64,000 bases of DNA from Sclerodactyla briareus (Eukaryota > Echinodermata > Holothuroidea > Dendrochirotida > Sclerodactylidae), in NCBI GenBank assembly GCA_026419785.1, contig JAODTK010005667.1, positions 124,001 through 188,000 of the forward strand. Reading direction: 5' to 3'. A program made the translations under genes and the position numbers. This document shows, one piece after another, positions 1 to 11,775 of this stretch. How positions within the stretch are numbered: position 1 is the stretch's first letter; every line of letters begins with the position of its first letter. The notes under the pieces are model-generated. The model did no database searches. It was not told the origin of the DNA and saw nothing but the letters and a program-made list of their open reading frames with translations.

Positions 1-44
1 TTCACACATCATTTATGTTGGCTAAGGTAAAAGAGATAGATAAT

Positions 45-126
45 ATAGATAGTATATAATATATATATATATGATATATATATAATATTATATATATATA
101 TATCTATATATATATATATTATATAT

Positions 127-163
<37 letters not shown>

Positions 164-165
164 GC
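45..165. repeat. AT microsatellite at left edge of copy A
   Basis: Almost pure TA/ATA dinucleotide sequence, ending just before the first base of the 12-kb duplicated block. A similar tract lies in the same position before the second copy (23551-23628), so it is part of the duplicated unit or marks its breakpoint. Confidence 0.9.
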
Positions 166-169
166 CAGG

Positions 170-985
170 ATGGCAGAGGGCAGTATTCAGCGTCTGAATC
201 CGCGGCAATCGCGGACCAACCGATTTGCCTCACCTGGCCGGCTGCGGAGCGATGATCCGCCCAAAGAAATGCAACGCCGAAAAAGAGACCGAGGTGGTGG
301 GGTAAGAAAACTTAACAGACACAGTAAGAACAGGCCATATTTGCCATTCATCGTTATGGGGAATGTCTCTTCCACCGGGAACAAGATTGACGAGCTATGT
401 GCGAATGCCTGTTACTTGCCCGTTAATTTCGCAATGCCAGAGTGCTATCATTTACCGAGACCTGGCTGACATCCAACATAGTGACTCTCATTTTAACGTC
501 GAGGGATTCACTTTGCTTAGAGGTGACAGAGATCTGGTCGCTAGGGGAAGAAGATGGTGAGGTTGATGTGTTTACATTATTAACAGGGTGCCATCCGAAA
601 AACGTTACCAATCAAGACTATTTGCACACAAACACCAGATATCCTGACAGTCTCTATTCCTACCATATACAACCACGGGATCTTCAAATATTCCCTACTA
701 TACTGTCTACATCCGGATAAGTCTGTTGCAAGGCTGGTATAGGCAAAGAATGAAACTCTGTTATAAATGAGCTGAGAGTGGATATCCAGCATGCCTTGAT
801 TGTTGTCACTGGCTGACTTTACGGTTCTTTCAAGCGGCCACGGAATCTTCGTTTTATAACACGTTGATTGATAGACTGGCGGAGAGCTACCCTCGATTCG
901 ATGTACACCACGACGAGGATGATTCCCTGACCACTCCACTGCTAATTTGGGGGAAGCCGACCACGACCTTGTCCTTCTCAGCTCA
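170..985 (+). pseudogene. L2/CR1-like LINE ORF2, endonuclease half (copy A)
   Basis: Read across several frames, the translation follows the start of an L2/CR1-like non-LTR retrotransposon ORF2. It has a basic RRKRDRGGG leader, then a PYLPFIVMGNV segment, the FTETWL motif of the apurinic-like endonuclease near 442-475, EGFTLLRGDRDLV near 500-540, and a stretch ending near 716 with a degraded version of the VYIPP motif. A GDF catalytic motif is only just legible near 815. The terminal SDH..L motif survives as ADHDLVLL near 957-980, with the serine changed. Frames change many times and stops are frequent, so no enzyme can be made. The family would nick DNA to prime reverse transcription. The reading breaks off at about 985 because other DNA is inserted; the RT half resumes near 3015. 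Confidence 0.75.
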
Positions 986-1482
986 GTTCAGTTCAGTTCT
1001 TCTATTCCAGTATACATTTTCGGAAAAGTTATAAAGAGGATCCATCCTTGGAAACAGTTAAATAAAAATATTCACAGTTGCATAATTGATGTTAAATTTA
1101 AAAAGGGTGCAAGTCATTATAAGAAGAGAAGATTATTAGGTTAAGAAGACACAACAAAAGGTACTCCAAAAGTCCATGCAGTTCTGTAGACGGAGTGTAC
1201 TTGGTCTTACTTGCACATAGATACGGAGAGAATAAAGGGGTGATCTTCACAGGCAAGGAAGTTTTTGGCACGTCGAACGAATTCCTTTATGGCTGCAACG
1301 TTGCTATTGATATTCAGCTAGTCCAAATTGGCAATATTTAACTCTGACACAATACTATGAAAAAGTTTGAGAATTGCATCAGGCACGAACGCCTTTCCTA
1401 TAAAGCAAAATGATTGTGGTCACCACGTGCTACGATTGATTGGCATTATGTGGAGAAGTAAAAAATATCGGCATGAATACAG
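986..1482. other. Inserted sequence between the LINE halves, unassigned
   Basis: Lies between the end of the endonuclease reading and the G-run element. It is shared with copy B (from 24466), so it was present before the duplication. Only short ORFs occur and I recognise no family. A direct repeat of CAGTT opens it (983-1000). Confidence 0.5.
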
Positions 1483-2709
1483 GCGTAGCCAGAGGGGGGG
1501 GACGGGGCCATGTCCTCACCCCCCCCCAATCGAATCCCACCATTTTTTTCACTTAATGACAACAACATTTGGCACTTATCTGCTTATGCGGCTCTCTCTT
1601 TCATCATTTGCTAGTCAGATTGCGCGAATTCTCCTCTGACAGCCCAATTTTTTGGTCAACATCAAACAGTGTGCAAAAATTTTGCGCGCTTCGCGTGCAG
1701 TAATACCCGTTATATATTACACGATTTTTGCCTCTGGGCTTGCGGCAAGTTTCTTTGGATCATAGAGCATTGGCATGCGAGGGGGGTACGTAGATACCCC
1801 TCCAACAACATTTGCCACTTATGTATTCCCGCTGTCCTCATACAATTTCAATTGTTGTCAATATCCAACCAACAACGGGGTTCCAGGGGGGGGGGTGGGA
1901 GGGCATATAGCCGAGCCCTCCAGTGCGGGCAAAAAAAAAAGTGGCAAAATGTAAAAAAAAACCTCCCAGAAAAATGACTCTAGTACGCCTTAGGGGGATA
2001 TCATAAATGATAGCCAAGCAATGCGCTAAGAAATTGTGAGCTTCTTGCGCAGTTTGTAGCCGTGGTTTTGTTGTCTGCTTTTAATACACACCGATAAGTA
2101 ATTATTTGAGATTCGGGCAATAATTAGCAAAAATAAGCAGATTATTGCAATTGTTTTGACCCTTTGGCTATTAGCACCCGGGGTACATCCATGGCAGCTG
2201 AAGGCATGGCCATAAGTTGGAGGGAGCGTAGACACCCCCTCAAACTCATGCCAAGACAGGTAATTCATTCGTCCAAAATGCGGGAGCCGAAAAGGATAAA
2301 TATTCAGAATATACAGGCAGGAAATGAACAAAATTCAGACACAAGCGAAATTCGGCGAATTCAGGAGGACTTTTTCAATCAAAACAAGCAATTTTTCGCG
2401 CGTTTCGCGCGCGGTAGTACTTTTTCATCATGCGGCTCTCAAGATTAAAGGAAAATTGTTTTCTGCCCCCCCCCCAAAAAAATGGAAGATCCTGTACGCC
2501 TATGATCTGAAGCACGTGGAAAATAAAAATAAAATGACCACTTCTCAGAACAGAGTTTTTGTATAGGAAAAAATGACTTAGAATGATGGCAAATGTTGAA
2601 CCAGAATTCATCTGAGGGTCCTATAAATGCAAATTTTTTCCAAAGGGGAGGGGGACACCCCTTAGACCCCCACCCATGGCTACGCCCAATTACAAATTCC
2701 TGGCTACGC
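1483..2709. mobile_element. Dispersed G/C-run element with GCGTAGCCAG inverted ends, nested in LINE (copy A)
   Basis: Begins GCGTAGCCAGAGGGGGGG and ends with CCTGGCTACGC, giving inverted termini of about 10 bases. Inside are several G-run or C-run stretches (1494-1530, 1778-1800, 1886-1898, 2466-2480, 2644-2675). It is non-coding in appearance and has a counterpart at 24930-26036. Elements with this GTAGCCAGGGGG signature are common dispersed repeats in marine invertebrate genomes (recollection, not searched). It could be one non-autonomous DNA element or two or three short elements side by side. Confidence 0.5.
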
Positions 2710-3009
2710 AGTGATAGAAAAAATTCAATACGTGGGGATAGCATAGGACGGTAATATTGACTGACGGGGGGAGTTTTTTTCGGGACTGTGGCATACTTCC
2801 AAAAGAAGGGATAATATATGTTGAATACTCTTTCTGAAAATGAAGGTGAAGATACCAGGTATGCTTGAAGACCCACCATGGTATATTATGAAACCTGGTG
2901 CCTCATTCCTCGCTCAAAGTCCCAACAAATTTTTCGAACCGTTTTCTCCAATCCTGGTGCGTCATCGTCCGGCTGGTCTGGAAATTGAAGGCTCATGGTC
3001 TCTACCGAA

Positions 3010-5035
3010 GTATTAACACGATTGTCCAGCGAATGAAGCCAGCGGTTATTCACATCAAACAGTGGTCAGCTGGAGCTGAAGACCGACTCAAAGCCTGTTT
3101 AACCACACTGATCGGTCTATCTTATGGATCTATTCAGGAACATTCACGAATGACTGGGATTATATTGTAAGCTAGTTTTGCGTAGACATAATTGTACCAT
3201 CTTAAAAGGTTAAGTGTATCCGGACATAGCGTGGGTGATCAAGGACATCGAGCAGAGATTATAAATCGAAAGAAGTTTGCCTATCCCCGCCCCCCCCTAA
3301 GTGGTGGACAAGGACAAAGCTGGGGAAATCAGAAAAAAATTGACCAGGGCTATCAAGAGTCGAAAAAAAGTCTCGCTATGAACAGAAAATCGACAGTTTT
3401 ATGATGATAACCTGAACAGGGTCTGGCAAGGTTCGAGGGTAATGAATGGCAACAACACATATCCTAGCGTGAACAATAAATTACCGGATCAATCAACCAA
3501 ATTCCGCCGACGGGTTGAATGCTTTCTATAATCGTTTTGACGCCGAGAGTTTTTCAACAAGATTGGAATATGTTCAGCCGGTTAGCTGCCAAGCGGTTTC
3601 ATTGGTGGACATTACGGAGGACATGGTTCGGAACCAGTTTGCCGAGACAAATCCGTTTAAAGCAGCTGGTCCGAGCATGTTGTCTCCTCGGGTTCTCAAA
3701 GCCTGGCTTACATGGCCAATCGCTGATATATTCACATATAGTCCTAACCTATCGTCAGTAACCCCAGTTAATTCCAACCATTTAGGAGCAGTTGTATCAT
3801 CCAGTGCCTAAAAATCACGATTTCAGGCAGGCAGTGAATGACTTACGCCCAGTCGCTCCCACCATCTATAGCATGAAAAATATTCGTGGTAGAATTAGTG
3901 TAAATTCTCTTAGGCAATGCTCCTGGTCGCCTGGGACCATTGGGGGGGGGGGGGGGGCCGATTGCCTTACGCTGAAGGTCGACAGACTGAAGATGATAGA
4001 CTTTTTGCTCGACACATACTCACTTAGAGAGACCAGGGTGATTTGCTCAGTGCGTATAAGTATTGCGATTTTCATCTGCATTTAATACAATTCAACCCCA
4101 CCTACTTGCTGACCAACTACTAAAATGCATGTTATCCCAATCCTATGAGTCGATGGCTTCTTTACTATCTGACGAATCGCTCATAGTTTGTCAGACTTAG
4201 TAATGGGAATGCAGTGAGGAAGAGGATTAGCTAGTCGGTAGAGCACTCCAGACTGATACAAGACCTAGACCCGATCATAATCTTAATATTAGTGATAACC
4301 TCAAGTACTGGTGTCCCCAGGGTACAGTTTTGTCCCATTTATTTACTGTTTACACTTGATATTCTTTCTACGTCCAACACATGCTCCTGGTAAAATTTGC
4401 TGCTGATCTGATCTCATTTGTCTAGGGTTGTAAATAATGACGATTCCACGTTTCTTAGGACCAGATTTAATAGATTTGCTGGGACTATTGTGATGAAATT
4501 ACCGGGAATTGAATGTGTTGAAAACTAAGTAGAGGGTCACGATTTTCGAACAAAGTACCATATTCGTTTGATCCAATCACTCCTATAAAAGGCAGTCTTG
4601 ATGAAAGAGTTTCAGAGTATATATATCTTGGTGTGGTGATGATGATAATTGAGTTGGAAAGACCATGTAAAGTTGTTGAGAAGCGCCCTACTAAGACCAC
4701 CTGTTGGATCGTTTTCGTAAATAACATTTCTTTGGAGTTTAAGCCCTGAAATCTTTGCTATGTTTTATAATGCAGTAATCTGCTTTGTGTGACCAGCCGA
4801 TGATATGCTGGGTTGGCAACACCGATTAAACACATTTTGAATATAATGCTGATATAGCCGTAGGGCGGGGAAGATTTTTTCTGACAGTCTGCCTACTGTT
4901 ACTTCGGTATACGAGTTTTTTTTCGTGTTCGGAACAAGCTGAGGTCGCTTTGGAATGATCCAAAACATCCGCTCCATAGCGCTGTGAACGATTCGTGTAT
5001 CCACCAGATTTCTTCCTAGGGCAGGCAATAAGGCT
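3010..5035 (+). pseudogene. L2/CR1-like LINE ORF2, linker and reverse transcriptase (copy A)
   Basis: Reading resumes at about 3015 with IVQRMKPAVIHIKQWSAGAE, the usual linker after the endonuclease. NAFYNRFDAE and DITEDMVRNQF follow (3515-3650), then a degraded AAGP..LSPRVLKAW (3660-3705) and PVPKNHDFRQAVNDLRP (3797-3850). IQPHLL.DQLL (4090-4120), TGVPQGTVLS (4302-4335) and FAAD (4396-4407), where the family has FADD, come next, then GSLDERVSEYIYLGVV (4585-4640) and a thumb-region LGWQHR segment near 4808. The order is that of a complete RT domain, but frames shift repeatedly, and the first of the paired catalytic aspartates reads as alanine. It is a dead copy. A tRNA-like fragment interrupts it near 4220-4300. 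Confidence 0.8.
4222..4296 (+). pseudogene. tRNA-like fragment inside the RT domain
   Basis: The stretch GATTAGCTAGTCGGTAGAGC resembles the D-arm and A box of a tRNA, and CCAGACTGATA follows, like the 5' side of an anticodon arm. No convincing T-arm is present. It sits between the RT segment ending GNAV (near 4215) and the one beginning STGVPQG (near 4299), where the family has only a few residues, so it looks inserted. It may be a SINE head or chance similarity. Copy B is deleted here and cannot be compared. Confidence 0.25.
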
Positions 5036-5160
5036 TTTTAACTGAGAATCTACTAGATAGTCTTCTTTTATATCATATATTCTTTTATGTATATACATTC
5101 CATGCATTTTTAGCTCAATCCAGATCTGGTTGAGATTATTGTGATGGCCCATGCACCTCT

Positions 5161-5198
5161 ATCAATCTATCTATCTATCTATCCTTTCTCTATCCAGT
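5161..5198 (+). repeat. (TATC)n microsatellite, possible LINE 3' tail
   Basis: ATCTATCTATCTATCTATCC follows the end of the RT-coding remnant by about 130 bases. The same tract, more degraded, is at 27818-27872 in copy B. Many CR1/L2-type LINEs end in a short tandem repeat, so this may mark the element's 3' end. Confidence 0.6.
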
Positions 5199-5394
5199 CC
5201 GTAAACTTCCGCTTTTTGGGCCACAAAATGTTCATGTTTGAAGGAATCTCGACAGACTGGTAAAAGTGTTATTGACTGAAGGGTCATTTTTGACCAACTA
5301 AAGGTCAAGGTCAAATGGCATTTAAGGGGACACAAGGGGCCAATAAGTGGGAAAACTGCAAAACGCTACCTTTTACTAACATTACTACAAATTT

Positions 5395-6440
5395 GGGCAC
5401 AGTGCAGACGTCCGGTCATAATGATAATCTATCAGCCGTACCTTCCGGGTGATCAGGAATTTTTGGTCCAAGGTCCCACTTGGGCCCGATGGCCCATTTC
5501 ATGAAAATTTTCACACAATGGTACTTGAACTGATGTCCTCCTACAAGCTTCAAGTATTTTTCTCGAAGTTACATGTAATGTCCTTGGGTAGAGGGTAATT
5601 GGGGGTGCTTGGGAATTTCGGTCCCAGGGCACAAGTTTGGGCAAAGGGCATTATGGAAAAATAACCCAAAATCTGATCTTCTACAAATTTAGTTGCAGAG
5701 TGCTGACGTTTAGTCATTATGATGGTATCATAGACCATACCTCTGGGGTGTTCAGGATTTTTGTTCCAAGGTCCGACTTGGGCCCAAGGCCCATTTATTA
5801 TATTTACACAATGGTTCATGAAATACATTCTTCCCAAAAGCTTCATTTTGATTTCTTAATACATGTAATGGTCCTTGGTCAGAGGACCATGGAGTTGTCA
5901 GGAATTGGGCCCAGGGGCCAATTATATGAATTACTGTTAAATTTTATTCTCCTGCAAATCATAGTTGCACCATGCGGATGTTCAGTCACTAAGATAGTCT
6001 AATAGCCGTACCTCCGGGTGCCCAGGGATTAGGCCCAAAGCCTAGTGTGGGCCGTGGCCCACGATGTGGAATTACGCAACATGCTTTCCTCTTACAAGTT
6101 GGGTGCACAGTACTGACATTCGGTCATAATGTGGACTAACAGCTTACCTCTGGGGTTCACGAATTTTCAATCCACGGTCCCACTTGGTCCATTGGGGGTG
6201 TTTGCAAACTCTGGATTTGAAGGCCCAATGGGGGCCCTAGGGCCCACCATGTTGAAATCATGCAAAATGCTTCTGTTACAACTCATTGTTTGATTGACAA
6301 TTCAGTGCTGTATGTGTTTCAGTCATAATGAGGGCCTAGCAGGGGGTTCTCAAAGAATTTGGGACCCGAAGCCCAGTTTTTTGGGCTCCTGAGGGCCCAT
6401 CACGTGCAATCAAGCAAATGTTTATCCTCCTAAAGTGCTG
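5395..6440 (+). repeat. Diverged GGGCCC-rich tandem repeat (copy A)
   Basis: Alternating half-units of roughly 140-155 bases combine into dimers of about 275-300 bases. Each carries a version of GTCATAATGATGGTCTAATA, CCTCTGGGGTGTTCAGG, AATTTTGG.CCAAGG, CTTGGGCCCAAGGGCCCA and a TCCTCCTACAAG stretch. Anchors of the GTCATAATGA type fall near 5415, 5711, 5985, 6123 and 6320. Divergence between units is high. The matching array in copy B is 28055-29030. No long ORF crosses it. Confidence 0.75.
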
Positions 6441-6580
6441 ATACTTGATCATACTGAATGGAATAGTCAAACAATGGCTATTGAAATTGTGGTCCACGAA
6501 CCCACTTGTGTCAAAATTACCTTTGCACCCAAACAGTCATTCTGGACGGAGTCAACCAACCTGGGACACATTGTTATTTA

Positions 6581-8733
6581 TGGCGCGAGCCCCGTGAGAA
6601 TAGGGAATATTATCAGGAAGAAATATAATATGATTTATCGTTAATATATGGCGATGGGAGAAATATTATCCCTATTTCAAGAAAATATTCATTTGCCAAA
6701 TCAGAGAATTTCTCTTGTGGAAATATTTAGTCACAACGAAACAACGGTCCCCTCAAAAAAATATTTCAGAAGCACATAATATGTTTCGATGGAGAAATAT
6801 TCATAAAGAAATACGTTTCCCAATATAGAATATAGTAGAGATATTTCATTTTGCCAACAAATAATTGTTTGCAACACTAATATGTTCCGCAACAAAATAT
6901 TTTTTTGAAACGAAATTTTATTTGTGGCTCTAACAATTATATTATCAACGAAAAAAATATTATTAACGTAGTCTTTTCAACCCTGAGATGATTTGAGCCA
7001 ACGAAATCTTATGGTGGTAACGGAAATTCGTTTGCTCTGCCATAATATGTTATCAAACAAAAAAATATATATATCAAACTAGTTTTAGTACAGTCGTTTC
7101 AGTGATTCACCGATTCCACTGGTGTAGCATCACGCCATGCTGCTGGCACCACGCGTACGGAGAAAACTACCTAGTTAGAAAACCTTCAACTGATTCAGTG
7201 TTGGTGCGCATCTACTACTAATAGGCTTGTGTAGCTGGCATGAAACTGGGACCCAGATCCAGGGAGTGACAAATAGTCGTTCATTTTCCCCCGCTCTCTC
7301 GACGCCGGAACAGGGATGGACAGCTCCTGATGAATCCACTCTGGCCTAGTATTATAGTAACAGTAACAGTTGAGTTGGGGACACGTTACTGGGAGTGTTA
7401 GGCGGGAGCATTCGGCCTAGGTGCCGGTGCAGACAAGGTTGCAATCCTCCTGTCCTGAGGGCCGACGCAATCAAGTGGACAGCCTCTCCAACTGATTGGT
7501 ACTGAGTCCATTTATAACCGACGTAAAAAATTAGCCCGTTAGTGCTTGTAGTTGTATTTGTAACCACATTAGCATGTACACACTGTACCGCAAAAAACTC
7601 GCCCGCGATGCCGGCCAGCAGGGTATTTTTTTCTGAGGACGGTTGAATGTAAACTGGATGTCCATGAATGTGCACATGTGCACGGAATCAAGGTTAGGAT
7701 TGAGTATTATGGCTTAAAGTTCTTGCGCGTTGCCGCATTTCTAGTTGACGTTGAACGGCATGGTGATGGTGGAAATAGTATATATGTCGGAATATCAATT
7801 TCAATAATATCCCCTAAGCCGTGAAATTCTATAGCCCGCACCCTCAAGTATCCTGAGAAAAACAAGTCCGCGAGCATGCCTCCGGTCATCGGTTCCAACT
7901 CAACAATTTACGACGACAACTCCAAGGAATGGAATCACTGCGTACATTTCATTAGTTTATTCTGGACCCCTCGATTTATACCAAGCATGCATCATCAGAT
8001 GATAAAACCACTTAAAGAAATAGTTCCGTGGAGTGTTGCTATTCCTCATAAATCAGTTTCTTCCTATTCTCAGCCTTTGAAATCGGTATCCATATAGTTC
8101 GAAAAGTGGAAAGCCGCGGGTGCAGGTTGAGGAATGCCATGCGGGTACCCCAGTAAACAGTAGTATTAACGTGCATTTCACGCTCACGGTACTCGGACCG
8201 ATTAGAACAAACGGCTGGGGGGGGGGTCCATGAGGGCTTACGTTGATTTTATATATTTTTTTCGTTGCAAATATTTTTGACAGCCAAAATGGATTTTCTG
8301 TGCCAACACATAATGGTAGCCAAATATAGTTTTTTGGTTTTTTAAAATTTTTCCTAATATCTACAATATTCATGTTTGGAAAAGTTATGCGGACAATATC
8401 TGCAATGGAAATACATTTTTGGGTTACAAACAATTTTGTAGAACAATATAATTATGTTCCATTTGTCATAATATTTCATCTTGGAAAATAAAGAACGTTG
8501 CTAATGAATTTTGTTGCAAACAATTAAGTGTTGTAAATGAAATATATCTACATATAGTCTATCAGGGAAAATTAGTTTCTTTAACGGAAAATTGTTCCAC
8601 CGAAACATATTTGGTGCTTCCGACATATTTGAGGGGAACAATTTTACATTGTGAATAAATATTTCCACGATCAGAAATATTTCTTGTTTGGCATATAATT
8701 TCTTCTGGAATATATTCCCTTTTCCGAACGACA
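6581..8733. mobile_element. Non-autonomous DNA element with ~480-bp terminal inverted repeats (copy A)
   Basis: The left arm (6581-~7075) is AT-rich. Its reverse complement is at ~8245-8733 and matches from the outer end (TGGCGCGAG, better kept in copy B) to the inner end (AAATATAT... near 7070 and 8255). Landmarks in both arms are GGAAATATTTA.TCACAA, CCCCTCAAA, AGAAGCAC/GGAAGCACC, ATATGTTTCG and TAATTGTTTGCAACA. Both outer ends abut TA, as expected for TA target-site duplication. The ~1.15-kb centre is unrelated to the arms and has no clear transposase, so mobilisation in trans is likely. The intact counterpart is 29172-31280. Confidence 0.7.
7080..8244. other. Centre of the long-TIR element, unidentified
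   Basis: GC content is nearer average than in the AT-rich arms. It contains a short inverted pair, GTAACAGTAACAG...GTTACTG (7357-7391). Minus-strand ORFs at 7352-7675 and 7707-7898 are the longest here, but they carry no motif I know and the copy B equivalents are broken at different places. I see no DDE/D transposase. The segment is kept in copy B (29650-30775). Confidence 0.5.
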
Positions 8734-8739
8734 TAGTTA

Positions 8740-11579
8740 TTGGACCATGAGACATGCTTTGACTTCGTGAAGGTCAAGGGACAATATGGCATATGTATAA
8801 AATGTCAAAAAGGTAGTTTTCCTACAAAGTACATGGATTTCTGAAAACTGTGTCATAATGTTCCACTGGAAGTGATCTTTTCCGCTTGTTTGCAGATGTT
8901 GGATACAATATCATATAGGGTCGTTAGAATTGATTTGAATTGGAATTTACACATTCGCAGGCTAGATATGGGGACCAATTGTTACCAATTTTACATAAAT
9001 ATGGGGTGCGGTATGTTAAAGATTAAATTTGATTGGTGGTGATGTATTCCAGATAGGGTGTTCATGGCGAGATTTGAAGTGCTATGGTGCCCGTTCACGT
9101 TGTACATGGGACTAGTTTTGCAATTGCCAGGTTATGGAAATCTAATCTCAGGTCGTCTCAATTCCAAACAAGGGTAACTGGGAACAATGCTTTTACAAGT
9201 ACGTTCGGAAACTGTAGACCCGGTCAAAAGTTGTGTTTAATCATATTGGTAAGCACGTTTACTAGTCACCAAATGTTATTTGAAAGTGGAATAACATTTT
9301 TCCACATGTACATCTGACGGGCATAAAAATTTCCAGTGTTCTTGGAAATCATTCAAAGTAAACTTTCAGTTTATACATCGGGTTATTGGTATCAACCGTT
9401 TGGTGTTTGCAATGTTGGTTCCGAGATAGTCCAAATTGTACTTGTGTTATCACGTTGAGGAATCATAGAACATCTATATTGGGGGACTCCCGGTACTCAG
9501 AAGTTCATACTGACGTAGAAAATATGTTATTCAATAGACAATGTTGTATTTCCCAGAGAGGCCGTTTTTTATAATGATTCATGAGGGCACCCATTATTTT
9601 TTTAAATATTCCACATGAAACTTTATTTCTCGTTACTGAAAACTGACGGAGCAAAATCTGCACATTACTAATTTTTGTCGTTATTTTTAATCCGTTATGG
9701 GCGTGGAAAGAAAATATCCCATACAAAAAACAGAGTGTTACCAGTAGTGAATTGAAGGAGTATTTTTTTTACATTCCAACAGATAGGACCAGGTCTGATG
9801 CATGCATGGGACGATGCTGGAAGAGCCTCCATCGAACTGATAGAAAGGGTTCTGTTGTAAAGGTAATGATAGCTGATTACGTGGGTAGAGGACAATCAGC
9901 CATGGAGGAGATATACGCTCCCCGTGGATGAAGGGATGCTGCGACTACGCGAGTGACGAGTTTTTGATTGACACATGGATCAGACTGTGAAGAATGAAAC
10001 TCGCAGAAGAGAGCCAACCACATCTACAGATATGACGTATCGTCCAATCTTTCGCGCCGGTCGTCGGCTCAATCATCATGAGGAGGCGGCCCGCCTATCT
10101 GCCTCGTCAATATTACATGGTAGGCTTGAAATCAGGTGCAACACTCACTGAGGGATCCCGGCTGGTTAGATAGGAGTAGATGGTCGTGACCTGGGAGGCG
10201 TCCGCAGTTGTGGTGCTCTTGCTGGGCTCAACCAACCTTGATCCCTTGAATTCACAAGTAACGACCACAATGTTTTGTCTGCAGTGGTATTAAGCGAGAC
10301 CTAGTGATGAGCGTTCTTATTTACAAGTCGGTTCGGAGAGCGATGAGTTCTACTCGTGACCCGAAAGTCATTCCAGGTGATGCCAATTCATACACCCATG
10401 TGTCCAGTAGGTATAGCATGAGTCATGTCTTGGACTTCATGATCCGGACGCGGTGATGATAGCAGCCCACGTTCCTCCAATCTTCGAGCATTCGAAAAAT
10501 GCTCATGAACTGTAGGGCTCCGATGTGTCCTGTACCTCGACGATCACAGGCTACTGGACGTGACTTCAAACCTTACTTCGAAATCTCGGGAGCTACAGCA
10601 GGCTTCATGGAGTTTGATATTAGTTAACTGAAGGACCCGAATGCTGCTACTTCGATGCAGAAGTGAACCCGAGAAAGATGGTATATTTCGAATCCTGATT
10701 CCTTAAGGCAACAGGGGCATGTTCATTTGGAGTATCAAATACAGTAGGCCATGGACATGTTGGTATGTGGGTTGCATGGGTGGGTGTTTTACTCAAGTTA
10801 TGTCTATCGGCGCCAGCTTCGGGATTTCGCTAATCAGAAAATAATGCCTAGATCAGCTCACAGTCAATCTTAATCAATTCTAGTGTAGTTGCATTCAGTG
10901 ATATTGCATTCAGGCAATAGGCCAATATGGACTTATTCGTTTTGTACGATGCAATACATCGGTTGGATGTAGTTTGGAATATTCTACCCCAAAATACAGA
11001 TCAGAGACATGACTCCAGTTTCCTAGAATACATAATTGTACGTGGTATCAAGCATGGAACGTTTCGCTGGAATAGCGTTGCCTGCAATGGTGGTCTGGGG
11101 GTCACTGTTATGTGTGCATAGTTCTAAGGCAGTTGAGATGGCTAGCACGGCGGATGTTGAACGGGGAGGCATGGAGTACAATCGTGAGATAATGCGGACA
11201 GTTTATTGGAGTCAAGTGGGAATGAAGATAAGCTCCGTGGTGTTGAAAAACTAGGCGTGATATTTGTGAGGGCTGCGAGGTAACTTGTGAACAGTCGTGC
11301 GGACATACTCAAAACGTTGCCTCATGGGCTAGCGAAGAAGCGAGGAAACGCGACAGAGTTGTTATCGAGCTGGCAGGTTTGCGCCGAGATGAAATCTAGT
11401 GATGAATGTAGGCTACAACGGGGGAGGACCGCGGAGCGATGCTGTGGAATTTGAGGCGGTCGCAGTAAGTCTCAAGTTGAGGCGATTTTCACGACCAGTG
11501 ATAATTGCGGAGACATCGACATCGTCAAATGATCAGTAGCGCAACCGGTAGTGATCTGTGGGCCTGTAAGCGATGCAGC
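8740..11579. other. Unassigned part of copy A
   Basis: Shared with 31290-34380 in copy B. It holds only short ORFs that do not stay open in the other copy. I recognise no repeat family, RNA gene or domain in it. Confidence 0.6.
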
Positions 11580-11584
11580 AGGGT

Positions 11585-11775
11585 GATAAAAATGGATGAA
11601 GATGATACTTATAATGATAATTGATTATAAATGATAAAATGATATGCTGATGAATCTGGTGATGATGATGGATAATAATAATAAAAACAATTAATAATTT
11701 AGAATAATAATAATAATAGTAACTAAATTATACTAATAATAATGAAAGTAATAATAAAAATTAATAATATAGCGT
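11585..11775. repeat. Degenerate (ATA)n/(GAT)n microsatellite (copy A)
   Basis: GATGATGATGG, then AATAATAATAATAGT and related steps, with interruptions. The copy B counterpart at 34395-34530 is purer (ATAATAATAATAATAATAAT), so the tracts changed length after duplication. Confidence 0.85.

Noticed and set aside
7352..7675. Minus-strand ORF with an HIHGHPVYI phrase resembling a multicopper oxidase copper site
   Set aside because: Only one short phrase matches, no other copper ligands are visible and the frame is not kept in copy B.
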